From Herbidospora sakaeratensis (GTDB taxonomy: Bacteria > Actinomycetota > Actinomycetes > Streptosporangiales > Streptosporangiaceae), in contig NZ_BBXC01000007.1 in NCBI RefSeq assembly GCF_001570525.1, positions 1,124,679-1,188,678 on the forward strand: a DNA stretch of 64,000 bases. Reading direction: 5' to 3'. Below the pieces are notes generated by a model. It was not told where the DNA came from. It worked only from the letters and a program-made list of their open reading frames with translations, and ran no database searches. Shown piece by piece: positions 1-8,800 of the stretch; the first letter of the stretch is position 1; each line of letters opens with the position of its first letter. The position numbers and the translations under genes were made by a program.

Positions 1-944
1 ACGGCGCCGTGATCAGCAACACCGCCACGGTCACCGGCACCGACGCCGAGGGCGTGCCCGACCCGTCGCGGACCGACAACACCGCCTCGGCGACGACCAC
101 CGCGCGGGCGCCCAGGCTGACCGTGTCCCAGACGGCGACCCCGTCGGTCAACGCGGGCGAGGCGATCACGTACACGATCACCTACGCGAACGCGGGCGGC
201 GACGCGGCCTCGAACGTGGCCGTCACGGCCACCGTGCCGAAGGACGTCTACTACAGCAAGCCGCTCGACCTGGGCGCCGGGCCGAAACCGGCCACGGTGA
301 CCCTGAACGCCGACGGCACCAGGACCCTCACCTGGAACCCCGGCGACCTCGCCGCGAACTCGGGCGACCGGGCGATCGTCTTCACCGCCCGGCCGACCCT
401 GCTCGCCCTCCCGGGAACCGTCTTCGCGGGGGCCGTGTCGATCGTGTACAAGAACGGCAGCGGGGCCTGCGCCTACGCCCCGGTCACCGGCTCGTCGTCG
501 ACGACGGTCACCGCGGTCGCGCCCGGCCGGAACCCGATGGTGCGGGCGTTGTGGGCGCTGCGCGACGACCTGCGCACGGCCGAGATCCTGGCCCGGGCGC
601 AGGCGACCGACACCCGCTGGGACGGCGCCGACGGGTCGGCCCCCGACGGCAGGTTGTCGCAGCAGGAGGCCGACGCGGTGTTCTTCCTGCCGGTCACGCA
701 GCCGCGCACGCTGCGCGCCGACCTGCTGGCCGCCCTGCTCAACACGGCGACCCGCAGGATCAACGCCGGCACCGCCGTCAGCACGCCCACGACCAGGGCC
801 CTCGGCCTCGGCACGGTCGGCGACACCGTGCGGTACGCCCAGACCACGCTGGCCCAGCCGCCGTCGTTGTCGAACCTGGTGCGGTACGCCAAGACCGGCG
901 TCGTCCTCACCGAGGTCAACGCCGGGGTCGCGGAACGGTACTAA
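1..944 (+). CDS. C-terminal part of a DUF11-repeat surface/secreted protein (5' end outside window)
   Basis: The reading frame is open from the left edge (codon frame starts at base 3) to a TAA at 942-944, so only the last ~313 residues are seen. Residues ~35-170 look like a DUF11/CARDB-type beta-sandwich repeat (TATPSVNAGEAITYTITYAN, then a V-A-V-T-A-T-V-P strand), the kind of module strung along large actinobacterial surface proteins. The last ~130 residues are a different, helical region with an Asp/Gly-rich loop (DGADGSAPDGRLS) that resembles a calcium-binding dockerin/EF-hand loop. No LPXTG sorting motif or C-terminal membrane helix is present, so this end is not cell-wall sorted. The stop overlaps the stop of the next, convergent gene by 3 bases. 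Confidence 0.7.
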   Translation, partial: GAVISNTATVTGTDAEGVPDPSRTDNTASATTTARAPRLTVSQTATPSVNAGEAITYTITYANAGGDAASNVAVTATVPKDVYYSKPLDLGAGPKPATVTLNADGTRTLTWNPGDLAANSGDRAIVFTARPTLLALPGTVFAGAVSIVYKNGSGACAYAPVTGSSSTTVTAVAPGRNPMVRALWALRDDLRTAEILARAQATDTRWDGADGSAPDGRLSQQEADAVFFLPVTQPRTLRADLLAALLNTATRRINAGTAVSTPTTRALGLGTVGDTVRYAQTTLAQPPSLSNLVRYAKTGVVLTEVNAGVAERY

Positions 945-1252
945 CTCAGCGCGGGAAGCACGTAGACCTCGGCGCCCGGGGGGAGCTCGCACTCGAGCCC
1001 GCCCAGGCGCCGGGCGTTCTCGCCGCACACGAAGATGCCGATGTGCCGCCGCAGCGCGCCGTACTCGTCGCGCAACCGCCCCTCCAGATCGGGGTGGGTG
1101 CGGCGCAGCGTGTCGAGCGCGCCCCCGAGGGTCGGGGTCTCCGACTCCTGGGGGGCGACGGCGAACACGCGCACCTGGGTGTCGTCACCGATCCAGTGGC
1201 GCAGGGTACTGGGCAGCACGAAGGTCACCAGGGTGACCGGCCGGGCTTTCAT
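941..1252 (-). CDS. MoaD/ThiS-like beta-grasp protein lacking the terminal Gly-Gly
   Basis: A 103-residue protein of the ubiquitin-like sulfur-carrier fold. It has the MoaD signature around residues 40-70 (LGGALDTLRRTHPDLEGRL, then RRHIGIFVCGEN) and ends LPPGAEVYVLPALS. True MoaD/ThiS/CysO carriers continue ...LPALSGG, and the terminal glycine is adenylated and thiocarboxylated; here TAG follows Ser directly. It is therefore either a non-carrier structural homologue or has lost function. It lies 40 bases downstream of the flavohemoglobin gene on the same strand and may be co-transcribed with it. No molybdopterin genes are nearby. ATG start at 1252 with only a weak ribosome-binding sequence. 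Confidence 0.75.
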   Translation of the reverse strand: MKARPVTLVTFVLPSTLRHWIGDDTQVRVFAVAPQESETPTLGGALDTLRRTHPDLEGRLRDEYGALRRHIGIFVCGENARRLGGLECELPPGAEVYVLPALS

Positions 1253-1292
1253 CCGTTCATCGTGCCAGGCCCGGAGCGTCCGGGGGCGCGGT

Positions 1293-2408
1293 TCAGGGTT
1301 CGCCCTGGATCGCGTCCCGGTGGATGGAGGCCAGCGGCACCCCGCTGTCGAGCAGCCGCCGCACGGTCGTGTTCACCATGGTCGCCGGCCCGCACACGTA
1401 CACCTCGTGGCCGGTCCACGAACTGATCCGCGGCACCACCTCGTCGAGGTCGCCCCGCATGCCCGTGTACGACTCCTCCCGCGACACCACCGGCAGCACG
1501 CTCAGCCACGGGAAGCCCGACTCCATGCGGCGCAGGTCGGGCAGGTCGTAGAGCTCGGCGGCCCGGCGGGCGCCCACGATCATGGAGATGTTGGGCCGCC
1601 GTCCCGAGGTGATGACCTGTTCGACGATGGCCTTCAGCGGGGCCAGGCCGGTGCCGCCCGCCACGCAGAGGATGTCGCGCTCGCCGTCCGGCGGGGCCAT
1701 GGTGCCCACCGGCGGGCCGAGGAGGATCTGGTCGCCGACCTTGGTGTGCTGGGCCAGCGCGGTGCTCACCCAGCCGCCGGGCAGGGTGCGCACGTGCAGC
1801 GTGATGGTGTTGTCGGCCCGGGGCGCGTTGGCGATGGAGTAGGTCCGCCAGACGCGGGGCCAGCGGGCGACCTGCACGTTGACGTACTGGCCCGGGACGA
1901 AGTCCATGCGCTGGCCGGGCCGGAGCGTGACGACGGTGATGTCGGGCGCGCGGCGGTCGTGGTCGACCACCTCGGCCAGCCACCAGGCGGGGTTCTTGCC
2001 CGCGTCGGCGTCGGCCGCCCCGATCATCGCGTCGGCGGCGGCGGTGTAGGCGGCCACCCAGGCCGCCTCGATCTCCGCGTTCCAGATCTCGGCCGCGAAG
2101 CGTTTGATCGTCGCCAGCAACGCGTTGCCGACGGCGGTGTAGTGCTCGGCCACGACCCCGTACTTGCGGTGGTCACGTCCGAGTTGTCCCAGATACCCCC
2201 CCAGGCTGTCCGGGCTGTCCAGCATCCAGACGATCCGGGTCAGCGAGCCGAAAAGACGGTCTCGCGTGATGTCCATCGCCGGGGGGAACATGCCCCGGAG
2301 ATGCGGACTCTGCGCGAACAGGCGGCCGTAGAAGTACGCGGCTGCTCGCTCCGCGACAGGCTCGACGACGGAGAAACTCTCTTTGACGAGGCGCGGATTC
2401 AACGACAT
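1293..2408 (-). CDS. hmp: Flavohemoglobin (globin + FAD/NAD(P) reductase), nitric oxide dioxygenase family
   Basis: A 371-residue cytoplasmic protein. Residues ~1-130 are a globin domain with the B-helix Tyr (AAYFYGRLF) and proximal His in EHYTAVGNALL. Residues ~145-240 are an FAD-binding barrel with the RTYSIANAP motif, and ~245-371 an NAD(P)-binding domain with GGTGLAPLKAI and CGPATMV. The family oxidises NO to nitrate with O2 and NAD(P)H. The start was placed at the ATG at 2408, not the upstream in-frame ATG at 2507, because AGGGTGGGA lies just before it and the protein then begins at the globin A helix (MSLNPRLVKESFS). It is shorter than E. coli Hmp (~396) but has all three modules. No convincing NsrR site was recognised upstream. 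Confidence 0.88.
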   Translation of the reverse strand: MSLNPRLVKESFSVVEPVAERAAAYFYGRLFAQSPHLRGMFPPAMDITRDRLFGSLTRIVWMLDSPDSLGGYLGQLGRDHRKYGVVAEHYTAVGNALLATIKRFAAEIWNAEIEAAWVAAYTAAADAMIGAADADAGKNPAWWLAEVVDHDRRAPDITVVTLRPGQRMDFVPGQYVNVQVARWPRVWRTYSIANAPRADNTITLHVRTLPGGWVSTALAQHTKVGDQILLGPPVGTMAPPDGERDILCVAGGTGLAPLKAIVEQVITSGRRPNISMIVGARRAAELYDLPDLRRMESGFPWLSVLPVVSREESYTGMRGDLDEVVPRISSWTGHEVYVCGPATMVNTTVRRLLDSGVPLASIHRDAIQGEP

Positions 2409-2633
2409 GTAATGGTCCCACCCTGAGTGACCGGAATAGGTTCTTCCGGTCTGCCGATCCACCTCCCTGACGGTTCCGGGTGAACGAGCGTGGCGGCCCC
2501 CCGGCACAACCTTCGCTCATTTGGGAGTCTTCCACTCTGAGATGCACGTCACAACTGATTCACCCCAAAGGAGACTGTTGGTAGTCGTCGTGTCATTCTC
2601 TGTAAGGGATGGTCCCGACATTTTCGGACAAGA

Positions 2634-2654
2634 AACGCGAATGTCATTCGCGTT
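2634..2654. promoter_or_regulatory. Perfect inverted repeat, 9-bp arms
   Basis: Arms AACGCGAAT and ATTCGCGTT are separated by GTC, in the ~345-base non-coding region between the divergent flavohemoglobin (start 2408) and amidohydrolase (start 2754) genes. This is an operator-like dyad. There is no T-run, so it is unlikely to be a terminator. Confidence 0.5.
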
Positions 2655-2673
2655 GTTACAAGGCGCAGTGACT

Positions 2674-2691
2674 GATACGTGGGATACGTGA
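2674..2691. repeat. Tandem 9-bp repeat GATACGTGG/GATACGTGA
   Basis: Two adjacent copies differ only in the last base. They lie 20 bases right of the inverted repeat at 2634-2654 and ~60 bases upstream of the gene at 2754, within its likely promoter region. Apart from these two elements nothing was recognised in 2409-2753. Confidence 0.4.
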
Positions 2692-2753
2692 CAAAACCGA
2701 AATCAAGTGCGCCATGATGGGCATGCCGTCGCGCGCAACCTACTGGAGAATCC

Positions 2754-3440
2754 ATGGCCCGTCCGATCATCGGCATCACCAGCTACCTTGAGGCCGCCCG
2801 CTGGGGTGCGTGGGTGCGGGAGGCCGTGGTCTCCCCGCAGGGATACTCGCGGGCCGTGGAGAAGGCCGGGGGCGTCCCCGTCGTGCTGCCCCCGCTGCTG
2901 CCCGCCAACGTCGACGACCACCTGCGCGGGCTCGACGGCGTCCTGCTCGCGGGCGGCATCGAGGTCGACCCCGGGCTCTACGGCGAGTCCCGTGAGCCGC
3001 GCGTCGACGATCCGCAGGCCCACCGCGACCGTTTCGAGATCGCCCTGGCCAAGGCGGCCGTGGCGGCCGGCAAGCCGGTGCTGGCGGTGTCGCGCGGCAT
3101 GCACGTGCTGAACGTGGCGCTGGGCGGCTCGCTGATCCCGTGGTTGCCCGACGTGGTGGCGCACGACCGGCACACCGGCTCGAAGCACACCGTGATCATC
3201 AGCGTGTCCAGCAAGATCGGCAAGGCCGTCGGCGACCGCATCGAGGTGAACGCGCCGCACCACCAGGCGGTGAAGAAGCTCGGCCAGGGGTTGCTCGCGG
3301 TGGCCTGGGCCGACGACCAGATCGTCGAGGGCGTCGAACTCCAGGGCCACCGCTTCTGCGTGGGCGTGCAGTGGCACCCCGAGCGCGGCGCCGACAACCG
3401 CCTCATGGAGGCCCTGGTCGAGGCGGCCCGGCCCTTCTGA
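2754..3440 (+). CDS. Class I glutamine amidotransferase-like protein, gamma-glutamyl-GABA hydrolase (peptidase C26) family, nucleophile Cys replaced by Ser
   Basis: A 228-residue protein with the C26 layout: N-terminal PIIGITSY strand, LLAGGIEVDPGLYGE (PuuD-type GG-D-x-P-xx-Y motif), a nucleophile elbow, and the C-terminal GVQWHPE carrying the catalytic His and Glu. At the elbow the family normally has GICRGMQ; here it is AVSRGMH, so the catalytic Cys (residue ~105) is Ser, encoded by TCG. His and Glu are retained. Hydrolysis of gamma-glutamyl amides by the standard mechanism is therefore doubtful; a Ser-based, binding or regulatory role is possible. ATG at 2754 has TGGAGAA upstream. No polyamine or GABA genes are adjacent. 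Confidence 0.8.
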   Translation: MARPIIGITSYLEAARWGAWVREAVVSPQGYSRAVEKAGGVPVVLPPLLPANVDDHLRGLDGVLLAGGIEVDPGLYGESREPRVDDPQAHRDRFEIALAKAAVAAGKPVLAVSRGMHVLNVALGGSLIPWLPDVVAHDRHTGSKHTVIISVSSKIGKAVGDRIEVNAPHHQAVKKLGQGLLAVAWADDQIVEGVELQGHRFCVGVQWHPERGADNRLMEALVEAARPF

Positions 3441-3448
3441 CCACGCTC

Positions 3449-3466
3449 CCGGCCGGACGGGGCCGG
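3449..3466. terminator. Terminator-like hairpin between convergent genes
   Basis: CCGGCC, a six-base loop and GGCCGG lie between the convergent genes ending at 3440 and 3498. There is no U-tract, as is common in high-GC actinobacteria. Confidence 0.4.
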
Positions 3467-3497
3467 ACCATCCCGGACGTCGTCGTCGGTCTGTCCG

Positions 3498-3929
3498 TCA
3501 GCTCACCCAGGGGCCGCAGTCCCACGAGCCCGGCTGCGACGACCCGACGCCCCAGCAGGCGTGGAAACGTTCGCTGCCGTCGGAGGGCCGGGAGGGCACG
3601 GTCGCGGTGTTCAGCTCGATGTAGCCGCTCCAGAGGGTGCTCTTGACCTGGGTGTTGGTGGTCAGCCAGCCGTAGCTGCCCCACAACTGCCGCTCGATCT
3701 TCACCCAGAACGGGGTGCAGCAGTTCTCGTTGCCGCTCACCGTCAGGTGCGCCGAGCGGGTGGAGCAGCTGGTGCCGCGCACGTGGGTGCTGATGGTGCC
3801 GTCCCAGTTGTAGCTGCCGGAGACGGCCGAGCTGCAGCCCGCCTGCGCGGCCGGGGCGGTGGTGAGGGACAGGGCCACGCCGGCGAGGAGGGCGAGCGCG
3901 GCCGAGATCAGGGATCGGGTGATTCGCAT
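3498..3929 (-). CDS. Small secreted six-cysteine protein of unknown function
   Basis: A 143-residue protein with a clear Sec signal peptide: basic N-terminus MRITR, hydrophobic core ISAALALLAGVALSLTT, and an AxA-type site APAAQA before residue ~31. The mature ~113 residues are rich in Trp, Ser and Thr, with six Cys (residues 32, 55, 70, 71, 125, 138), enough for three disulfides. The pattern (NENCCTPFWVKIERQLWGS in the middle) suggests a compact extracellular beta domain. No family is recognised; similar small exported Cys-rich proteins in actinomycetes are mostly uncharacterised. ATG at 3929. It sits between the convergent amidohydrolase-like gene and an ArsR gene on the same strand. Confidence 0.75.
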   Translation of the reverse strand: MRITRSLISAALALLAGVALSLTTAPAAQAGCSSAVSGSYNWDGTISTHVRGTSCSTRSAHLTVSGNENCCTPFWVKIERQLWGSYGWLTTNTQVKSTLWSGYIELNTATVPSRPSDGSERFHACWGVGSSQPGSWDCGPWVS

Positions 3930-3994
3930 GGCCGTCAGACTCGGTCGGCGCCGCCCGCGCCGGTAAGACCTTTGCGCCGCAACGCAAAGGATGC

Positions 3995-4930
3995 TCAGGC
4001 GCCGTCGAGCAGCCGGCGGCCCAGCGGGGTGAGGCCGTGCAGGACGGCGGGCCCGCGCCGGGTGCTGGTGATCAGGCCCGCCTGCCGGAGGGTCTTGGTG
4101 TGGCGGCTCATCGAGGCGAGCGAGGTGTGCAGCCGCGTGGCCAGCTGGGTGGTCGAGGCGCTGTGCCGCAGCGCGTCGAGCACGGCGGCGCGGGTCGGGC
4201 CCATCAGCTCGGCCAGCGAGCCGCCCGTCCCGGTCACCGCCATCCGGTGCTCGGCCGCGATCGGGTAGACCACGACCGGCGGCAGGCCCGGGTCGGCGAG
4301 CGACACCGGCGTCCAGTCGCAGAAGAACGACGGGACGAACCGCAGGCCCCGGCCGCCCAGGTGGAGGTCCCGGTCGACGGGGTAGCGCACCTCCAGCACC
4401 GGGCGGCGCCAGCGCATCATCGGCGCGAAGCCGCGCAGCAGCGCCTCGACGCCCCCGGCGAGCAGCGCGCCCGTCCGGGTCGCGACGTCGGCCTCGACGG
4501 CCGCCCGGACGAGGTCGTCGTGGGCGCCGACCGCGGCCCGGTGGTAGTCGCCCAGGGCCCGTGCCAGCTCGGGCAGGGTGGCCGGGAGGGGGCGCGCGGC
4601 GGCGTCCAGTTCGCGCCAGAGCCGTCGCGGGTCGGTGGCGCGGACGGCGTCCAGGCCCGCGTCGAGGCCGGCCGCCGCCTCGGCGGGGGTGAGCAGGTCG
4701 GGCACGTAGCGGCCGCGCGGGGCCAGCCCGCCCAGCAGCGCCGCGCCGGGCCGCATCAGGGCCGTCAGGTCGGGGCGGGCGCGCAGCCGCGCCGTCCACG
4801 GCCGCAGGTGGACGGGGGAGGTCGCCTCGCCCAGCCGGAAGTGGCTCAGCAGGACCTCCCACAGGGGGTCGGCGACGGTGCTCAGGCTGGTCCGCGCGAT
4901 GTCCTCGGCGGTGAAGTGGATGCGCAGCAC
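3995..4930 (-). CDS. ArsR-type winged-helix regulator with N-terminal DUF5937 domain
   Basis: A 311-residue protein. The N-terminal ~200 residues start LRIHFTAEDIARTSL, typical of DUF5937 found in actinobacterial helix-turn-helix regulators. Residues ~230-305 are an ArsR-like winged helix (GPTRAAVLDALRHSASTTQL, then a recognition helix SLASMSRHTKTLRQAGLI, then wing RRGPAVLHGLTPLG). No metal-binding CxC is present, so a metal sensor is unlikely. Start assigned to GTG at 4930, where the family N-terminus begins; a longer open frame upstream is non-coding. It is divergent from the SARP regulator at 5024, with a 93-base shared control region. Confidence 0.8.
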   Translation of the reverse strand: MLRIHFTAEDIARTSLSTVADPLWEVLLSHFRLGEATSPVHLRPWTARLRARPDLTALMRPGAALLGGLAPRGRYVPDLLTPAEAAAGLDAGLDAVRATDPRRLWRELDAAARPLPATLPELARALGDYHRAAVGAHDDLVRAAVEADVATRTGALLAGGVEALLRGFAPMMRWRRPVLEVRYPVDRDLHLGGRGLRFVPSFFCDWTPVSLADPGLPPVVVYPIAAEHRMAVTGTGGSLAELMGPTRAAVLDALRHSASTTQLATRLHTSLASMSRHTKTLRQAGLITSTRRGPAVLHGLTPLGRRLLDGA

Positions 4931-4984
4931 CCGTCGAGTGTCGAAGACCCGTCTTGACACCGGCTTGCCACCCTGATCTGCGTC

Positions 4985-4999
4985 TATACCTCGCGTATA
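4985..4999. promoter_or_regulatory. Short dyad TATAC-N5-GTATA
   Basis: Five-base inverted arms separated by CTCGC, 25 bases upstream of the SARP start and ~55 bases upstream of the divergent ArsR start. A TTGACA hexamer lies at 4954-4959, but no -10 at normal spacing was found, so promoter assignment is uncertain. Confidence 0.3.
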
Positions 5000-5023
5000 C
5001 CGGTGTCGCCGATGGTGGCGGGC

Positions 5024-5839
5024 ATGACTGACGGGGGTTGGGAGTTCCGGCTGCTGGGTCCGGTCGAGGTGTGGCGCGGCGGCGGGCGGGCCGCGCTGGC
5101 CCGCCGCGCGCAGCGCTGCCTGCTGGGCGTGCTGCTGCTGGAGGCGGGCCGGGTCGTCCCGGTGAGCCGGTTGCTGGACCTGCTGTGGGACGACGACCCG
5201 CCCGCGCACGCCCGGGGCGTGCTGCACAGCCACGTCGCCCGGTTGCGCGGCGTGCTCGACCCCGACCGCACGGGCTCGCGGGGGTTCCGGCTGCTGCTGC
5301 GGGGCGACGGTTACGTGGCCGAGGCCGACGCGGGCGCGGTCGACGTGCACCGGTTCCGCGACCTGGTCGCGCGGGCCCGGCTGGCCGGTCCGGGCGGCCG
5401 GGCGCGGCTGCTCCGCGACGCGCTGGCGCAGTGGCGCGGGCCGTTGCTGGCCGACGCCGCCACCGACCGGGTCCGCGACCGGCTGGGGGTGGGCCTGGAG
5501 GAGCTGCGGTGGTCGGCGGTCGAGTCGTGCGTGGAGGCCGAGCTGGAGTGCGGGCGGCACCGGGAGCTGCTCCCGGAGCTCGCCGACCTGGTGCGGCAGC
5601 ATCCGCTGCGGGAGCGGCTGATCCGGGCGTACATGCTGGCCCTCTACCGCGACGGACGCCGCCCCGACGCCCTGGCGGCGTACCGCAGGGCGCGGGGCGA
5701 CTTCGCGCGGGAGCTCGGCCTCGAACCGACGAGCGACCTCGGCGACGTGCACGACCGGATGGTGCACGCCGACCGGTCGCTCGACCTGCCGATCCCGGGG
5801 GCGCGACGGCCGGCCGGACCGGCCGTCGCGTGGTGGTGA
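5024..5839 (+). CDS. SARP/AfsR-type transcriptional regulator (OmpR wHTH + BTAD)
   Basis: A 271-residue regulator. The N-terminal ~95 residues are an OmpR/SARP winged helix (WEFRLLGPVEVWRGGG, LLWDDDPPAHARGVLHSHVARLRGVL). Residues ~100-250 are the bacterial transcriptional activation domain (VDVHRFRDLVARA, YMLALYRDGRRPDALAAYRRAR, ELGLEPTSDLGDVHDRM). It lacks the NB-ARC and TPR modules of AfsR, so it is a small, DnrI-sized SARP. SARPs bind direct heptamer repeats and activate secondary-metabolite genes, but no biosynthetic cluster is next to it. ATG at 5024 chosen because homologues begin close to the FRLLGPVEV strand; GTG 5003 and ATG 5012 are alternatives. Confidence 0.85.
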   Translation: MTDGGWEFRLLGPVEVWRGGGRAALARRAQRCLLGVLLLEAGRVVPVSRLLDLLWDDDPPAHARGVLHSHVARLRGVLDPDRTGSRGFRLLLRGDGYVAEADAGAVDVHRFRDLVARARLAGPGGRARLLRDALAQWRGPLLADAATDRVRDRLGVGLEELRWSAVESCVEAELECGRHRELLPELADLVRQHPLRERLIRAYMLALYRDGRRPDALAAYRRARGDFARELGLEPTSDLGDVHDRMVHADRSLDLPIPGARRPAGPAVAWW

Positions 5840-5842
5840 CCG

Positions 5843-8800
5843 CTACCAGCCCGTGTAGTTCACCTCCGAGCTGCGCAGGTGCGCGTCGAACACGGCGGCG
5901 AACCCGGTCGCGCCCCGCTTGGTCGGGTGGATCGAACTGCGGCTCGCGCACCGGAGGCCGTCGGTGACGCAGCCGTCCCAGAGGTCGCCGAAGTCGCCCG
6001 GCCCGGTCTTGGTGAACATGATGGGGTTCACCCACCGGTCGGCGTCGCACACGCCGTGGCCCTGGAAGGCCGGCAGCGAGTCGGCGTAGGACACCTCGTT
6101 CCCGGCGTCGCGCAGCACCCGCACGGTGTTCTTCGCCTCGGTGACGAAGTACTCGCTGGCCCGCCGCAGCACGCCCTGCGCCTGGGTGTCGAACGTCGTG
6201 CACGAGGGGTTGGTCCCGGACACGTCGGGATAGCCCATGAGCACGATCTTGGCCTTCTTCGCGCGCGTGTTGCTCTTGTTGTCGACCTCGCCCTCGATCT
6301 CCTGGAGCAGGTGCGCGACGTTGGCCTGCTCGCCCGCCTCGACCCGGGTGTTGAGGGTGGCCAGGATCTCGGCCCGCAGGTCGCTCTCATAGGTGCTGCT
6401 GTCGCCGCAGGTGAAGATGTGGCAGTCGGCGATGACGCCGTCCCAGTCGGTGTCGTTGGCGCCGACGCTCAGCGCGACCAGGGTCGTGTTCTCGTTGAGG
6501 TAGCCGCTCTCCAGCTGCGCCGCCTCCCGGAACCGGCCCTCCGCCCGGCCCCGGTAGTCCGACCAGGCGCCGATGGGCTGCGACATGTACTGGTACTGCG
6601 GCACGGTCAGGTCGCGCGTCGAGGCCCCGGAGCACGCCACGAACGCGAAGTCGAGCCTCGGGTCGAAGGAGTCGGCCAGCTGCCCGACGGTCTGCGTCTC
6701 GCCCGGCAGGGTCGCCTGCCGGATCCAGGCGTCCCTGCTGCGCCGGCAGGCGTTCCAGCGTGGCGTGCGGTACTCGAAGTCGGTCTCGGGGAGGTAGTTC
6801 CCGACCCCCTCGCCCGAGGTGATCGAGTCGCCCATGGCGACGACGAAGTGCTTGGGCCGCTTCTTGAGCACCTGGAAGGCGACCGCGTCCCAGGAGATGG
6901 CCGCCGAGCCGTCGCCCTCCAGGTTCAGGTTGGTGAGCGACACCTGCGGCCGCCCGGCGAACGGGAAGACGCCCAGGTTGTACCAGCCGTTCTGCTCCCG
7001 GCTCTGGTTCAGGTGGCGGGTCATCTGCCGCCCGTTGCCCAGGCCCACCGTGTACGGCGCCTGCTGCGTCTCCGCCCGCCGCTTCGGGATGTGCACGAGC
7101 ACCCGGGCCCACGCGTTGACGTCCTCGTTGGGTTTCCAGGTGCCGGTCACCCGCATGACGTCGCCGTTCCGCGCGCCGGTGCGGGTGTAGGCGAACCACT
7201 CGTGCCCGCCGAACCCGTTGCCGAGCTGCTGGAAGTCGGCCCTGGCCGGGACCCGGCCCGCCGAGTCCTGGGCGAACTCGAACGACAGGGTACCGCTGTT
7301 GGTCCATCCGCTGTTGTCGCAGCCCCCGCGTACGGCCGGCACGGTCACGTCGTCGACGATCAGGACCTTGGCGGTGTCACCGGTGACCGGGGGCAGCCCC
7401 GGGGTGAGGCAGGGCGTCCACTGGTCGGTGGGCTCGACGCGCTCGGTGCCGGCCCAGGTGGAGTCGTACCGCAACGACGCCTCGTTGCCGCACGCCGACG
7501 AGCAGTCCTTCCACGCCTTCGGCAGGTGCCACCAGCACTTGGAGTCCGACCGCAGGCAGGTGCCGCGCCCGCTCCCCGACGACGGGGGCTGGCACTCGTT
7601 GTGGTCGGGCCCGGAGGAGGGCGGCGCGCAGAAGGCGTTCACGTCGACGTAGCCGGTGTTGGAGACGGTCGGCACGATGGAGGCGCGGTAGCCGTCGGAG
7701 GTCCACCACGCGTAGTTGTAGCCGCCCTCGGTGACGGGCTTGTTCGTGGCCGGGTCGAGGTAGGTCTTGGCGATCGGCCACGCCGCCCAGCCCAGCACCT
7801 TCTCCTGGTACGGCCAGTCCTGCGGGTGCCCCGCGTCGGCGTAGGAGTTGTCGTGCAGGAACGGCCGCCGGTCCTGCCGGTAGGCCGGGTTGGCCGGGTT
7901 GTTCAGCCAGCCCACCCCCCACGCGCCGTTGTTCGGCTGGCCGTTGCCGTCGCGTCCCCACGCGTCGGCCTTCGGGTGCCAGCCGGAGTTGTACGCCCAC
8001 ACCGCGAGATACCAGTTCTCGATCTTCGCCGGGTTGCCGTCGTTGACCTTGGCCAGCCCGTTGGTGTCGGCCCAGATCTGGTTCCACTTGCTCGCCAGCG
8101 TCGACATGCCCGCCGCGATGTTGGTGACGTAGTCGACCGCCACCCGCTTCTGCTTGTCGGCGTTCCACCCGCCGCTGTTCCTGCGCATGTTGTCGGTCTG
8201 CTGGGAGATGCCGTAGCCGCAGTCGGCCTTGGCGAAGTCGACGGCCCAGTCGTTGGACGGGTCGCTGTCGTAGACGTTGACGCCGTAGTAGTTGCCGACG
8301 AGCGGGTTGCCGGTCTCGCCCTCCAGCACGCTGCGCTGCGCCTGCCAGAGGTTCGACTCCTGGGCGAGGATGCCGAACATGATCGACACCGGGACCCGGC
8401 CCCCGCCCTGCAGGTCCGGCACGGGGAACTCGGTCTGCGGGTTCCACCCGGCGAGCCCGGAGCCCTTCCAGCCGTTCGGCCGCCAGACCGCCAGCCGGTT
8501 CTTGAACACCAGCTGGTCGACCGCCCACTCCACCTGCCGCCAGTGCGGCTGGTACACCTGCACCTGCGGGTCGTTGCGCGGGACGGCGCACGTGTACCCC
8601 TGGTCGACGGTGCCGGTCACGGCGCTGGTCGCGGCAGCGCCCGCGGGCCGCAGGGCGAGCGCCAGCCGGGGGTTGGCGACGCGGCCCGAGGCGGCCGCGG
8701 CCGGCAGGCCGGCGCCCGGCAGCACGCCGAAGCCGACGTCGGCCCTGGTCGCGATCACCTGCGCGGTGATGTCGACGGGTTCGGCGTCCGGCCGCTCGGC

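Noticed and set aside
2500-2560. NsrR/NO-responsive site (GAGATGCAC) upstream of hmp
   Set aside because: Only one half-site-like hexamer, no inverted partner at proper spacing.
4954-4990. Promoter with TTGACA at 4954 and TATACC at 4985 for the SARP gene
   Set aside because: The spacing of 25 bases is too long for a sigma-70 promoter.
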